Shown one piece after another: positions 16,498 through 24,295 of a DNA stretch of 64,000 nt. The translations under genes were made by a program, and so were the position numbers. The stretch is from Oceanospirillaceae bacterium. Lineage in GTDB: Bacteria; Pseudomonadota; Gammaproteobacteria; Pseudomonadales; Litoribrevibacteraceae. The DNA lies in contig JADFAD010000003.1 in NCBI GenBank assembly GCA_015665455.1, forward strand, positions 248,001 to 312,000. Direction: 5' to 3'. The notes below the pieces were generated by a model that had not been told where the DNA came from, ran no database searches, and worked only from the letters and a program-made list of their open reading frames with translations. Within the stretch, counting starts at the first letter, position 1, and every line of letters starts with the position of its first letter.

Positions 16498-17379
16498 CTA
16501 TTCTACGCTCACACAAGCATCACGCCACCAAGACTGAACGGCTGATTGAAACGTTTCAGGCTGTTCATACATAGGCCAATGACCACAATCATCAACGACA
16601 CACAGCGAGCCTTTCTGAACCACATTTGAAAGTTTAAGGTTATCCTCCACCGAAATATAAGGATCATCTTTGCCGGTCAAAAACAAACACGGGCAGTCAA
16701 TGCCGGTTAAGGCATCCGTAATGTCCACCTCCGCGAGCAGTTTTAAGTACAATACGACAACATCACCGTCCAGTGACTGCATGGCAGGCAGATATTGGGA
16801 TTCTAGCGCATCAAAATCATACTTCGACCGATAATCTTTTGACGAAAATATTTCAGCCATACCGATATGATGAAATAAGCGATTCATAGTGCTCAGTTTG
16901 AGCATTAATTTGGTAAGCCCACCAAACTTTTTGAGTGCAAACGTCTGCATCAACTCAATAGCGCCTCCATGCTCTAACCCACTGGCAGCGCCTCCTTGAA
17001 GTATCATTCCTTTAACATTTGAGGGATCACGTAAAGCAATCTCCATGCTCACAAGCGAACCCGAAGAATGACCGACCAATAAATACTCTTGCTGTTCACC
17101 AATGAGTTTCTTAATGGTCAAAATCGTTAATTCAATCAAACGATCAAACGTTAATGGGTCATCGCTTTCATCATATACACTTGGAAAATGCCCTGGTAAC
17201 GGCACAGAATAAACGGGGCCAATCTGGCCAAAGAACTCGAAATAGTGATCGTCCACGTAGTAGATATTATTGACGAGACCATGAATGAAGATAACGGGCG
17301 TGCAATTTGTTTTTATGGTTGCTTCATGATTCACAACTTGCAGATGATTGCCTATATGAATCCTTTCAAGCGTCGGCAT
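16498..17379 (-). CDS. Alpha/beta hydrolase
   Basis: A 293-residue alpha/beta-hydrolase-fold protein. Oxyanion motif FIHGLVNN, nucleophile elbow GHSSGS (Ser in VGHSSGSL), acid Asp in LTGKDDPYI and catalytic His in DDCGHWPMYE are all present, so it should be an active esterase, lipase or C-C hydrolase. I prefer the ATG at 17379, with AGGG 10 bases upstream, over an in-frame TTG at 17430. No signal peptide is visible with that start. It stands alone between rraB and the beta-propeller gene. Substrate unknown. Confidence 0.85.
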   Translation of the reverse strand: MPTLERIHIGNHLQVVNHEATIKTNCTPVIFIHGLVNNIYYVDDHYFEFFGQIGPVYSVPLPGHFPSVYDESDDPLTFDRLIELTILTIKKLIGEQQEYLLVGHSSGSLVSMEIALRDPSNVKGMILQGGAASGLEHGGAIELMQTFALKKFGGLTKLMLKLSTMNRLFHHIGMAEIFSSKDYRSKYDFDALESQYLPAMQSLDGDVVVLYLKLLAEVDITDALTGIDCPCLFLTGKDDPYISVEDNLKLSNVVQKGSLCVVDDCGHWPMYEQPETFQSAVQSWWRDACVSVE

Positions 17380-17528
17380 TTTTAACCCTATTAAGAATGA
17401 ATGAACAGAAACCGTGAAAATACATTTCAAGTATATATAGAAACATCACGATTACTCTCATCCTAACTTAAAAGATAGCCGTGGTTAAGGTTGAGTAAAG
17501 AATAAGACAAGGATTGACCGTTAGAGAC

Positions 17529-17558
17529 AAAAAAGAGCTCAATAACTCTGAGCTCTTT
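17529..17558 (-). terminator. Rho-independent terminator of the beta-propeller gene
   Basis: AAAGAGCTC (17532-17540) pairs with GAGCTCTTT (17550-17558). On the minus strand it is followed by a T run that includes the stem end, 34 bases after the stop at 17592. Confidence 0.8.
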
Positions 17559-17591
17559 GAAATAAAGGGTTAGATCATGAACGAACTTCAG

Positions 17592-18839
17592 TTAAAGCCC
17601 CCAAAATTCAGGTACATAACCCTCTCGAATTCTCTGAGGGTGATCACCTACGTCAATTCGAGCAACCTCTTCACCGGTTTTATAAGATATAACAGACATT
17701 TGATCGGTAGCACTCCAAGAAATATAGCAATTCTCACCCGCTTTATCACTTGTCACCCAGTACGGTTTTTCACCTATATCCGTCATCAATTGATATTCAA
17801 AAGTATCCCTAGATACTAGCGCAACATAATCATCCATGGTTCCAGCCACACACAACGTATCGCCTTCAGCGTTCATAGCGATACCATGATGCGCAGAGTC
17901 ATTAACGTATTGAGTGATTGGCACATCAGGAATCAGATTAGGCAGTTCCGCCAGACGTGTAATTTTGTCTTCCTGCATGTCGTATTCAACGAAACCATGC
18001 AAGAACGAAAGTTGAAAATAAAAGAAACGCTCGTCAGGGCTATGTGCCATCGGGCGAACAGCTGAGCTTAAGTGTCCCAACCCAGCGGCAGTGAGTTGTT
18101 CTTTCATATCAAACTTCTTAAGAACTTCGAGGGTTTCAGTATCAACCACCTGAAAAACACGCTCCCCTTTTGTGGAATCAAGGTGTTGTGAATCCAAAGG
18201 CGAATAGACAGTCCCAATACTTGCGTGATATATCTTAGATCCATCTTTGGAATACACGTTTTCATGAGGTGAATCACCACTTGGGAACTTCCCAAGCTCG
18301 ACTCCCGTTTCAACATCTAGGATATGAACAACATTGCCAGTGGAAGCCGATACCGCAACGGTTTTTCCATCCGGAGATAACCCCATGTGATCCGAACGAA
18401 AGCCATCCACTTCAAAGCGCCAAGTAATGTCACCACTGTTTATATCAATCCCCACAACATCACCATAACTCGGTCGTGAAACAACCAATAAACGGCCATC
18501 TGGCGTGCTGTACATATCATCTACAAACTGATCATGCCCTTCACCAATGAGATAACGAATCACACTAAAGGATATCCCTTTAATAGGATGCTTTATTAAA
18601 TCCCAATCCCGTGCACGTTTATCAGGCACGCCATTAATACGACCAACCGGTTCGTACGTATTCGCATCAATAACATCAATCATACCTTCCCAGTTATTTC
18701 CGACAAAAATAACCGATCGCGCATCATCTGCCTGAACGTTGTCTGCATAAACAAAACCGGCAGCAAAAAGCATGCTGGCAGTTAACGTCGTAGCCAAACG
18801 AAAAGCCTTTAATGAAGGTTTCTTAAATTTTAAACTCAT
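17592..18839 (-). CDS. Exported YVTN-type beta-propeller protein
   Basis: A 415-residue exported protein: signal peptide of about 35 residues (cleavage near VYADNVQA), then repeated propeller blades. Examples are GMIDVIDANTYEPVGRI, GDVVGIDINSGDITWRF, GNVVHILDVETGVELGKF, FQVVDTETLEVLKKFD and the terminal MSVISYKTGEEVARIDVG. This is the YVTN/haem-d1-like seven-bladed family, used for protein or ligand binding or, with cofactors, dehydrogenase activity. No CxxCH haem motif is present. It is monocistronic with its own terminator, and a 520-base non-coding gap lies upstream. Function unknown. Confidence 0.75.
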   Translation of the reverse strand: MSLKFKKPSLKAFRLATTLTASMLFAAGFVYADNVQADDARSVIFVGNNWEGMIDVIDANTYEPVGRINGVPDKRARDWDLIKHPIKGISFSVIRYLIGEGHDQFVDDMYSTPDGRLLVVSRPSYGDVVGIDINSGDITWRFEVDGFRSDHMGLSPDGKTVAVSASTGNVVHILDVETGVELGKFPSGDSPHENVYSKDGSKIYHASIGTVYSPLDSQHLDSTKGERVFQVVDTETLEVLKKFDMKEQLTAAGLGHLSSAVRPMAHSPDERFFYFQLSFLHGFVEYDMQEDKITRLAELPNLIPDVPITQYVNDSAHHGIAMNAEGDTLCVAGTMDDYVALVSRDTFEYQLMTDIGEKPYWVTSDKAGENCYISWSATDQMSVISYKTGEEVARIDVGDHPQRIREGYVPEFWGL

Positions 18840-19359
18840 CGTATTTTCTCTTTTTATTTTAGATGGATAAAAAATTTAGCTTTCAACAATTAACGTTCAT
18901 AGGCACAAGAGCGATCTCAACCTACTAGCAAGGTTCAACCTACAAGCAATGCTTCGTCTATGATTCCAAAAGCATGTATTTGTATTACCAAAAATACTGC
19001 CAGTAATACTCAAAACCAGCCCTTTTGAACTAGCACTACGAAAGAAATAATGTTTATTTTGAATGTATACGCGGAATTACAGAGACAGCTTGTAGGCACG
19101 TTCAAGCGTAAGAAAATCTGAAAATACGTAACTGCTACACTAAAAACAAAAGAAGGCCTGTGGGGTGCGCCCCAAACGCCAATTGTTTCAGCTATTGGAT
19201 ATAACCTTACTTATTCTTATAATTTCAAGGTCATACCACAGTATGATCTTACATCCTGTGCAGCAATTCCTCTCACCCTAACGCGCCACTTAAAACATCA
19301 ATTTGTCCAATTACAACAAAACCATGTATTAAGCTAAATGTTTAGATCACATATATTTA
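18840..19359. other. 520-base intergenic region with a short direct repeat
   Basis: No convincing gene. It should contain the promoter of the beta-propeller gene. TCAACCTACNAGCAA occurs twice (18917-18931 and 18935-18949), 18 bases apart, a spacing of nearly two helical turns that could bind a regulator. A TGGGG/CCCCA hairpin at 19161-19174 has no T run. Nothing else recognised. Confidence 0.5.
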
Positions 19360-20274
19360 TTAATTTAGGTTCAACCAAAGAGATTTATTTTGAAACGCAC
19401 TTTGATCCAAGACGTCGGGGTTATCCAAATCAAAAATAATTCTACCCTCAATATTTGATCGTTCGATGTTCTCTCGGAAACTGGATTCCTGATTGAACAA
19501 CCGATCAAATGACCCATCATCAATTGCGATAAGAAGCCCTTCATGAATACGTTTATAGAGTAAATCATTCTGCTTATTCACGAAAAAATACAAAGGCGCT
19601 TTGTAGCGGAACATTAAACGAGGTTCTACGACCAACGAAGGGTCATTTAAATTCTTTAATTCCCCCCAGGGTTCGTTAATGCCTCTTGGGAAATAATCAA
19701 AGCGTTTGGCTTTCAACATAGGATAAAGGGAATCGAAATCAGGACCAATGGTTACCTTAACATCGTTTGCTTGAAGTATGCGTGTGTCAGGCCAACCATG
19801 ACCTTGCCCTACTTTCAGAGTTCGAAGTTGATCCAACGTCGTAATTGAAGAAAATACAGGAAGGTCTTCTTTTCTGATCACAAAAATGCGATGCCCCAGC
19901 AACCCCTTTACGAGCGGTATTGGAATCGCTTTAAGGCGTTTTTCCCTTTCCTTGGATGTCATCGTCCAAAATAAACTGATACGCTGATTCTTTTCTAGCA
20001 TCAGCACTGCCCGTTTTTGTGGGATCGGATTTACTGTTGTCTCAACAATATACTCCCCGTATTTATGCTTTGTTTTCACAAGAGCAAGATTCAATAACCG
20101 AAAGTAATAGTCATTTTGATCACTCGTTAAAGAGATCTGATGAGGTATTTTAATGACTTGTGCTGCATTGGAATTAAAAGCAACAAAAATAAAATAGGCT
20201 GAAATCAGAAACGGCCACTTTAGGCGTACGCTTCTTATCTGAAAGCTCAATGTATGTAGAGTTTTAAGCAACAT
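19360..20274 (-). CDS. Periplasmic solute-binding protein (family 3-like)
   Basis: A 304-residue exported protein with an N-terminal membrane or signal segment (FLISAYFIFVAFNSNAAQ). The mature part has the order of periplasmic solute-binding domains: QKRAVLMLEKNQRISLFWTM, then LGHRIFVIRKEDLP, TTLDQLRTLKVGQGHGWPDT and a repeat lobe with MLKAKRFDYFPRGINE. No permease or ATPase genes are nearby, so it is probably an orphan sensor-type binding protein rather than part of a transporter. The same is true of the related genes at 23492 and 63443. Ligand unknown. Confidence 0.75.
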   Translation of the reverse strand: MLLKTLHTLSFQIRSVRLKWPFLISAYFIFVAFNSNAAQVIKIPHQISLTSDQNDYYFRLLNLALVKTKHKYGEYIVETTVNPIPQKRAVLMLEKNQRISLFWTMTSKEREKRLKAIPIPLVKGLLGHRIFVIRKEDLPVFSSITTLDQLRTLKVGQGHGWPDTRILQANDVKVTIGPDFDSLYPMLKAKRFDYFPRGINEPWGELKNLNDPSLVVEPRLMFRYKAPLYFFVNKQNDLLYKRIHEGLLIAIDDGSFDRLFNQESSFRENIERSNIEGRIIFDLDNPDVLDQSAFQNKSLWLNLN

Positions 20275-20534
20275 CTGTATCCGTACTAATGTTCTTATTC
20301 GGCGGTATTAAAGTTAACACTAGACGTCATTCTATAAGAAACCAGTATTAGAAACGAGACTCACTCCTATTTCGTCAATGCAAGAGCCCATCTACCCCAA
20401 TAAAGAGCGCTAAATCATAAAATGCAACTTTTCTCAGTATCTCGCTATCCACCTGACAATCGAGTAAAATCGCCCCTTTCAACATTCGCCTTCTTAAACT
20501 ACTCATCTCTCCTGATAAAGGTTAATTCTTTTCA

Positions 20535-21905
20535 ATGTCATTTTCGAAACTGGGCTTAAGCACTCCACTATTAAAAGCCATTGCCACGCAAGGCTATGAA
20601 ACTCCTACGCCCATTCAGGAGCAATCAATACCGGCGGCTATTCAAGGCAAGGATTTATTAGCTGCAGCTCGTACGGGCACAGGTAAAACAGCAGCCTTTG
20701 CTTTACCCATATTAGAAAAATTGAATACGGAACATACTCGCCGTCCTAAATATTTCCGTGTACTGATCCTAACCCCTACCCGAGAGTTGGCATTACAGAT
20801 AGAAGAAAATATCAATCAATACAGCCAGTATTTAGATATCAAGACGATGGCTATGGTGGGTGGTGTTAAATTAGAGCCGCAAAAACAAAAACTCATCGAC
20901 GGTGTCGATGTTCTAATTGCTACACCGGGTAGACTGATCGATATGATCTACCAAAGAGCGGTACGCTTAGAGGCGTTAGAAGTTCTAGTCCTAGATGAAG
21001 CCGACCGCATGCTAGATATGGGCTTCATTGGCGATATAGAAAAGATCCTTGAGCGAATACCTCTTGAGCGTCAAAACCTATTATTTTCTGCAACCCTGTC
21101 TAACAACGTTCGCGCGCTTGCAAAAGGCTTCATGAATAAACCGACTGAGATATCGGTAATTTCAAAAGACGCCAACGATGCAAAGGTTAACCAATGGCTA
21201 GTCACCGTTGATAAGTCCAATAAATCTTCATTACTAAGCCACTTAATCAAAGAGAATGACTGGCAACAAGCCTTAATCTTTATACGCACCAAACACGGTG
21301 CTGCAAAACTGGTCAGCCAGTTAGAAAAAAGAGGCATTGCAGCAGACTCGATTCATGGCGACAGAAGTCAAGACGTGCGTGGTCAAATACTGGCAGATTT
21401 TAAGTCCGGTAAGATCCAGTTTTTAGTTTCTACAGACATCTCCGCACGTGGTATCGATATTGACCAACTTCCGCGAGTCATCAATTACGACCTACCGAAT
21501 GCCGTCGATGACTACATTCACAGAATTGGTCGAACGGGCCGCGCGGGAACATCAGGCGAAGCGGTTTCTTTAGTTTCTTACGATGATTTCAAAAGTTTAT
21601 GCTCAATTGAACGACGTTTAGGTCATATTATTGAACGTAGAGAATTAGAAGAGTTCGCGCCAAAGAAAGTCGTGCCCGTATCTATACTAAATTTTGTCCC
21701 TAAAAACCCAAACACCAAAATCCACGGTGATAAGGACAGTAGACCCGCCAAAGACAGGCCTGAAAGAGATAAAAAGAAATCCATCAAGTTGAAACACAAA
21801 GGGAAAAATCAGCCCAATCAGAACAAAAACCGCCCAAGCAAAAACAAACCTTCAAGTCGTACAACCGATAAGAATGAAGACCCTTGGGGCAACTGGAAAA
21901 AGTAG
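20535..21905 (+). CDS. rhlE: DEAD-box RNA helicase RhlE-like
   Basis: A 456-residue helicase. Q motif GYETPTPIQEQSIP, Walker A AARTGTGKT, PTRELA, DEAD box (VLDEADRMLDMGF), SAT motif III and C-terminal HRIGRTGRAG are all present. The RecA core ends near residue 375 and is followed by a lysine/asparagine-rich basic tail of about 80 residues, as in RhlE, which unwinds short RNA duplexes in ribosome assembly and mRNA turnover. Length matches E. coli RhlE. Monocistronic; a 10-bp inverted repeat (21937-21946 with 21961-21970) follows the stop. Confidence 0.92.
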   Translation: MSFSKLGLSTPLLKAIATQGYETPTPIQEQSIPAAIQGKDLLAAARTGTGKTAAFALPILEKLNTEHTRRPKYFRVLILTPTRELALQIEENINQYSQYLDIKTMAMVGGVKLEPQKQKLIDGVDVLIATPGRLIDMIYQRAVRLEALEVLVLDEADRMLDMGFIGDIEKILERIPLERQNLLFSATLSNNVRALAKGFMNKPTEISVISKDANDAKVNQWLVTVDKSNKSSLLSHLIKENDWQQALIFIRTKHGAAKLVSQLEKRGIAADSIHGDRSQDVRGQILADFKSGKIQFLVSTDISARGIDIDQLPRVINYDLPNAVDDYIHRIGRTGRAGTSGEAVSLVSYDDFKSLCSIERRLGHIIERRELEEFAPKKVVPVSILNFVPKNPNTKIHGDKDSRPAKDRPERDKKKSIKLKHKGKNQPNQNKNRPSKNKPSSRTTDKNEDPWGNWKK

Positions 21906-22071
21906 CAGCCCTTACTTTCTGTCGCACCATAGCACTCGTATTTGGTATATCACATGGGCCACCAAATACGTGTTCTTAAGCACGTAAGATGATTACTCGG
22001 CCTCAAAACTGACATATTAAATGTCTATAATAAGCGATAAAAAAACGAGCGCCCTACGGCCACAGATAAAA

Positions 22072-22626
22072 TTATACGTTATTGTAGCCAGTAAGTTCGT
22101 AAACTTGATTAAGATTCCCCCACAACTCATGTAAATTCAGCGCCGCACCTGTCGACAAAGTTATAGTATGAATGCCTTCTATTTTTTCGTCTGCATTAAT
22201 TGGATCGCACACAACAGCAATGATAAGAGCCCACAATATATTCGTTGAAATAGAGATACGCTCATCCTGATAACTAATAATACTTCCATTTACGACTCTC
22301 AGTTTATCGCCGATTTTACCATCATGTAGAAGGCCATTTCTTACAGATTTATAGTAGGCTTGTGCAAGATCTATCTCACCACCGTTTCTCGTTCGAAAAG
22401 ACATAACGGGCTTGGCTGTGCTTTTAATACCAACAATCAAAAAATAAATTATTGATTCATGATCTCTAATAAACTCACGGTATCGTACTCCGACCTTGTC
22501 TATTTCAGGCCTCTTCTTCTTCCCACTAGCATCTATTGCAATTGAAACTTGTATAAGTGCATTCTCTAAATCTCCAGCTGCTGCTTTTACAATAGCTTCA
22601 TGAATTCGCTTTCCTATAGCAGACAT
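22072..22626 (-). CDS. Orphan protein with an RNxxxH motif, HEPN-like
   Basis: A 184-residue soluble protein that I cannot place with certainty. It opens with IGKRIHEAIVKAAAGDLENALIQVSIAID, a helix pair seen in uncharacterised proteins of genomic islands, and carries VRNGLLHDGKI in the middle. RNGLLH fits the R-[polar]-x3-H motif that defines HEPN RNases and related toxin and defence proteins. The C-terminal part contains hydrophobic strands. It lies alone in an accessory stretch beside remnant genes and a helicase, which fits an island gene. Neither a nuclease role nor a partner antitoxin can be shown from sequence alone. Confidence 0.5.
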   Translation of the reverse strand: MSAIGKRIHEAIVKAAAGDLENALIQVSIAIDASGKKKRPEIDKVGVRYREFIRDHESIIYFLIVGIKSTAKPVMSFRTRNGGEIDLAQAYYKSVRNGLLHDGKIGDKLRVVNGSIISYQDERISISTNILWALIIAVVCDPINADEKIEGIHTITLSTGAALNLHELWGNLNQVYELTGYNNV

Positions 22627-23081
22627 AGTTATTCCTATATTACTTTTAACACCGTCAATTTGGACGGAGAGATGTCACTTTTTTAGAACTTAACAAAACA
22701 AGACAAGACAAGAGGTAGACAGTCAGAACTCATGTATCTTTCTAGAAGACTTTTACTATTTCGATCCTCATAATCCAAATTACCTTAAAGTAAAATGGAC
22801 GAGTCCTGTAGGTCCAACTTTTTAAAATTTTTCTCAGTTCAACTTTACCAATACTCTAAGCAGATTCAAATGGAAACCTTATTTTACAAATCGAATCAGG
22901 CCCAACTCCTCACTAAATTAAAAAGAGAACAGTTAAATTAAAAGGCATCTGAATTCACTTTATGAAACAAACAACAGTGTCCTCCTTCGATGTGGTTCCA
23001 GACGTCTGTAGGAGTCTGACTAATAGATACTAATGTGAAAAAGAAGATAGCGAACACCTAGAACCTTTAGTGACACACTAA
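22627..23081. other. Non-coding accessory stretch
   Basis: About 450 AT-rich bases without a supported gene. It probably includes the promoter of the 22072-22626 gene. I see no insertion-sequence ends, tRNA or strong hairpins. It may be decayed coding sequence upstream of the patatin remnant. Confidence 0.4.
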
Positions 23082-23357
23082 TTTTGGGCGCATAAATTAA
23101 AGTCCTGGGTATGTAACTCAAATCGTTGCCTTAAAGTGATCGATTTAATTACTCATCATGAAGATGCGTACCAAAAAACACTCAATTTCATTGATAACCC
23201 ACCAGAAGATGTCGAGGTCATACAGGTTTTTCCAGAAAAGAACCTTTCCAGCAGCTTGGTGGGCAGCAGTTATGAGTCACTCAATGAAGACTACACAATG
23301 GGCGTTAACGTGGGGCTAGCGTTTTTGAAACAATACTCCCAGTCAATCACAGTCTAA
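23082..23357 (+). pseudogene. C-terminal remnant of a patatin-like phospholipase
   Basis: An open stretch from 23082, with a possible GTG start at 23136, encodes about 75-90 residues. The part HHEDAYQKTLNFIDNPPEDV followed by VIQVFPEKNLSSSLVGS and YTMGVNVGLAFLKQY resembles the C-terminal end of patatin-like phospholipases such as YjjU. The catalytic GXSXG region and Asp are not present in this or the neighbouring frames. I therefore read it as the 3' end of a decayed gene. The assignment rests on remembered family pattern, so confidence is moderate. Confidence 0.5.
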
Positions 23358-23491
23358 CGTTTCCCGTAAAAACAATAATTATATTTAACAGGCTAATAGA
23401 GTTTAGGGCATGTCACCTACGTAGGATTCTGACCAGCCCCGACATCCTTTTTTTGAACTATATTTAAATAAGTTTGAATAAGGGCTCCTAA

Positions 23492-24286
23492 ATGAAGCGA
23501 ACGTCACTGACTGTTTTATTGATCATAATGTCCTTAGTCATTTCAGCCCATGAATTGGCCCCAAAATGTTCCATCATTAAAGCCAGTGGTAACTCAGAAT
23601 ACCCACCTTACTTGTGGCGTGATGCAGTGGACAAATCTAAACTCACGGGCGCCATTGCATTTTTGATTGATGATTTGTCCGCATCATTAAATATCCCAAT
23701 TAAACTTAAATATCACGGTTCCTGGGGACGTGTTCAGGCAAAAACATCTCTGGGTGAACTCGATATGATCAGCGGAGCCTTCTACACAAAACCCAGAACA
23801 GAGTATATGGATTACATTTATCCAAAGTTTCAAGGTACTAAAACCTCCGTTTGGGTAAACACAGAAAAACCTATAGAATTTAAAACTTGGCAGGATCTTC
23901 AACCTCATAAAGGCATCACGGTGGTAGATAACAGTTTTGGTGAAGAGTTTGATGAATTTGCCAAACAGTTCTTAGATATAGATGAAGTCGGAAGCCTAAA
24001 ACAAGGGATGGGAATGCTCAGTTTAAACCGAGTTAACTATTTTATTTATGAAAAAAATCCCGGTCTCGCCTATCTTAAAAAGTTGGATATCAAAGCCATT
24101 AAAGCATTGCCAACAGAAGTAACCAGCCAAGCTCTATTTTTAACGCTGTCAAAGAACTCAAAATGCAACACACCCGAGTTAAAAGAAGCCTTCAAAAATT
24201 TACTCATCCAATATGCAGAAGAAAAACGGATGAGCTTTTACCTAGAGCGTGCGCTTTCCCTATGGAAACATCAATCAAGTCAATAA
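23492..24286 (+). CDS. Periplasmic substrate-binding protein, family 3
   Basis: A 264-residue protein with a signal peptide (cleavage near VISAHELA) and the amino-acid-type binding-protein pattern: SGNSEYPPYLWRD, GAIAFLIDDLS, GELDMISGAFYTKPRTEYMDY, then a hinge and MGMLSLNRVNYFIYEK. Length is typical. It has no transporter partners; it ends 10 bases before the convergent helicase gene. Such orphan proteins often feed membrane sensors. Ligand unknown. Confidence 0.78.
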   Translation: MKRTSLTVLLIIMSLVISAHELAPKCSIIKASGNSEYPPYLWRDAVDKSKLTGAIAFLIDDLSASLNIPIKLKYHGSWGRVQAKTSLGELDMISGAFYTKPRTEYMDYIYPKFQGTKTSVWVNTEKPIEFKTWQDLQPHKGITVVDNSFGEEFDEFAKQFLDIDEVGSLKQGMGMLSLNRVNYFIYEKNPGLAYLKKLDIKAIKALPTEVTSQALFLTLSKNSKCNTPELKEAFKNLLIQYAEEKRMSFYLERALSLWKHQSSQ

Positions 24287-24295
24287 TCGCATCAA

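Noticed and set aside
19161-19174. TGGGG-TGCG-CCCCA hairpin as a terminator
   Set aside because: The stem is only 5 bp, no T run follows on the plus strand, and no gene ends beside it.
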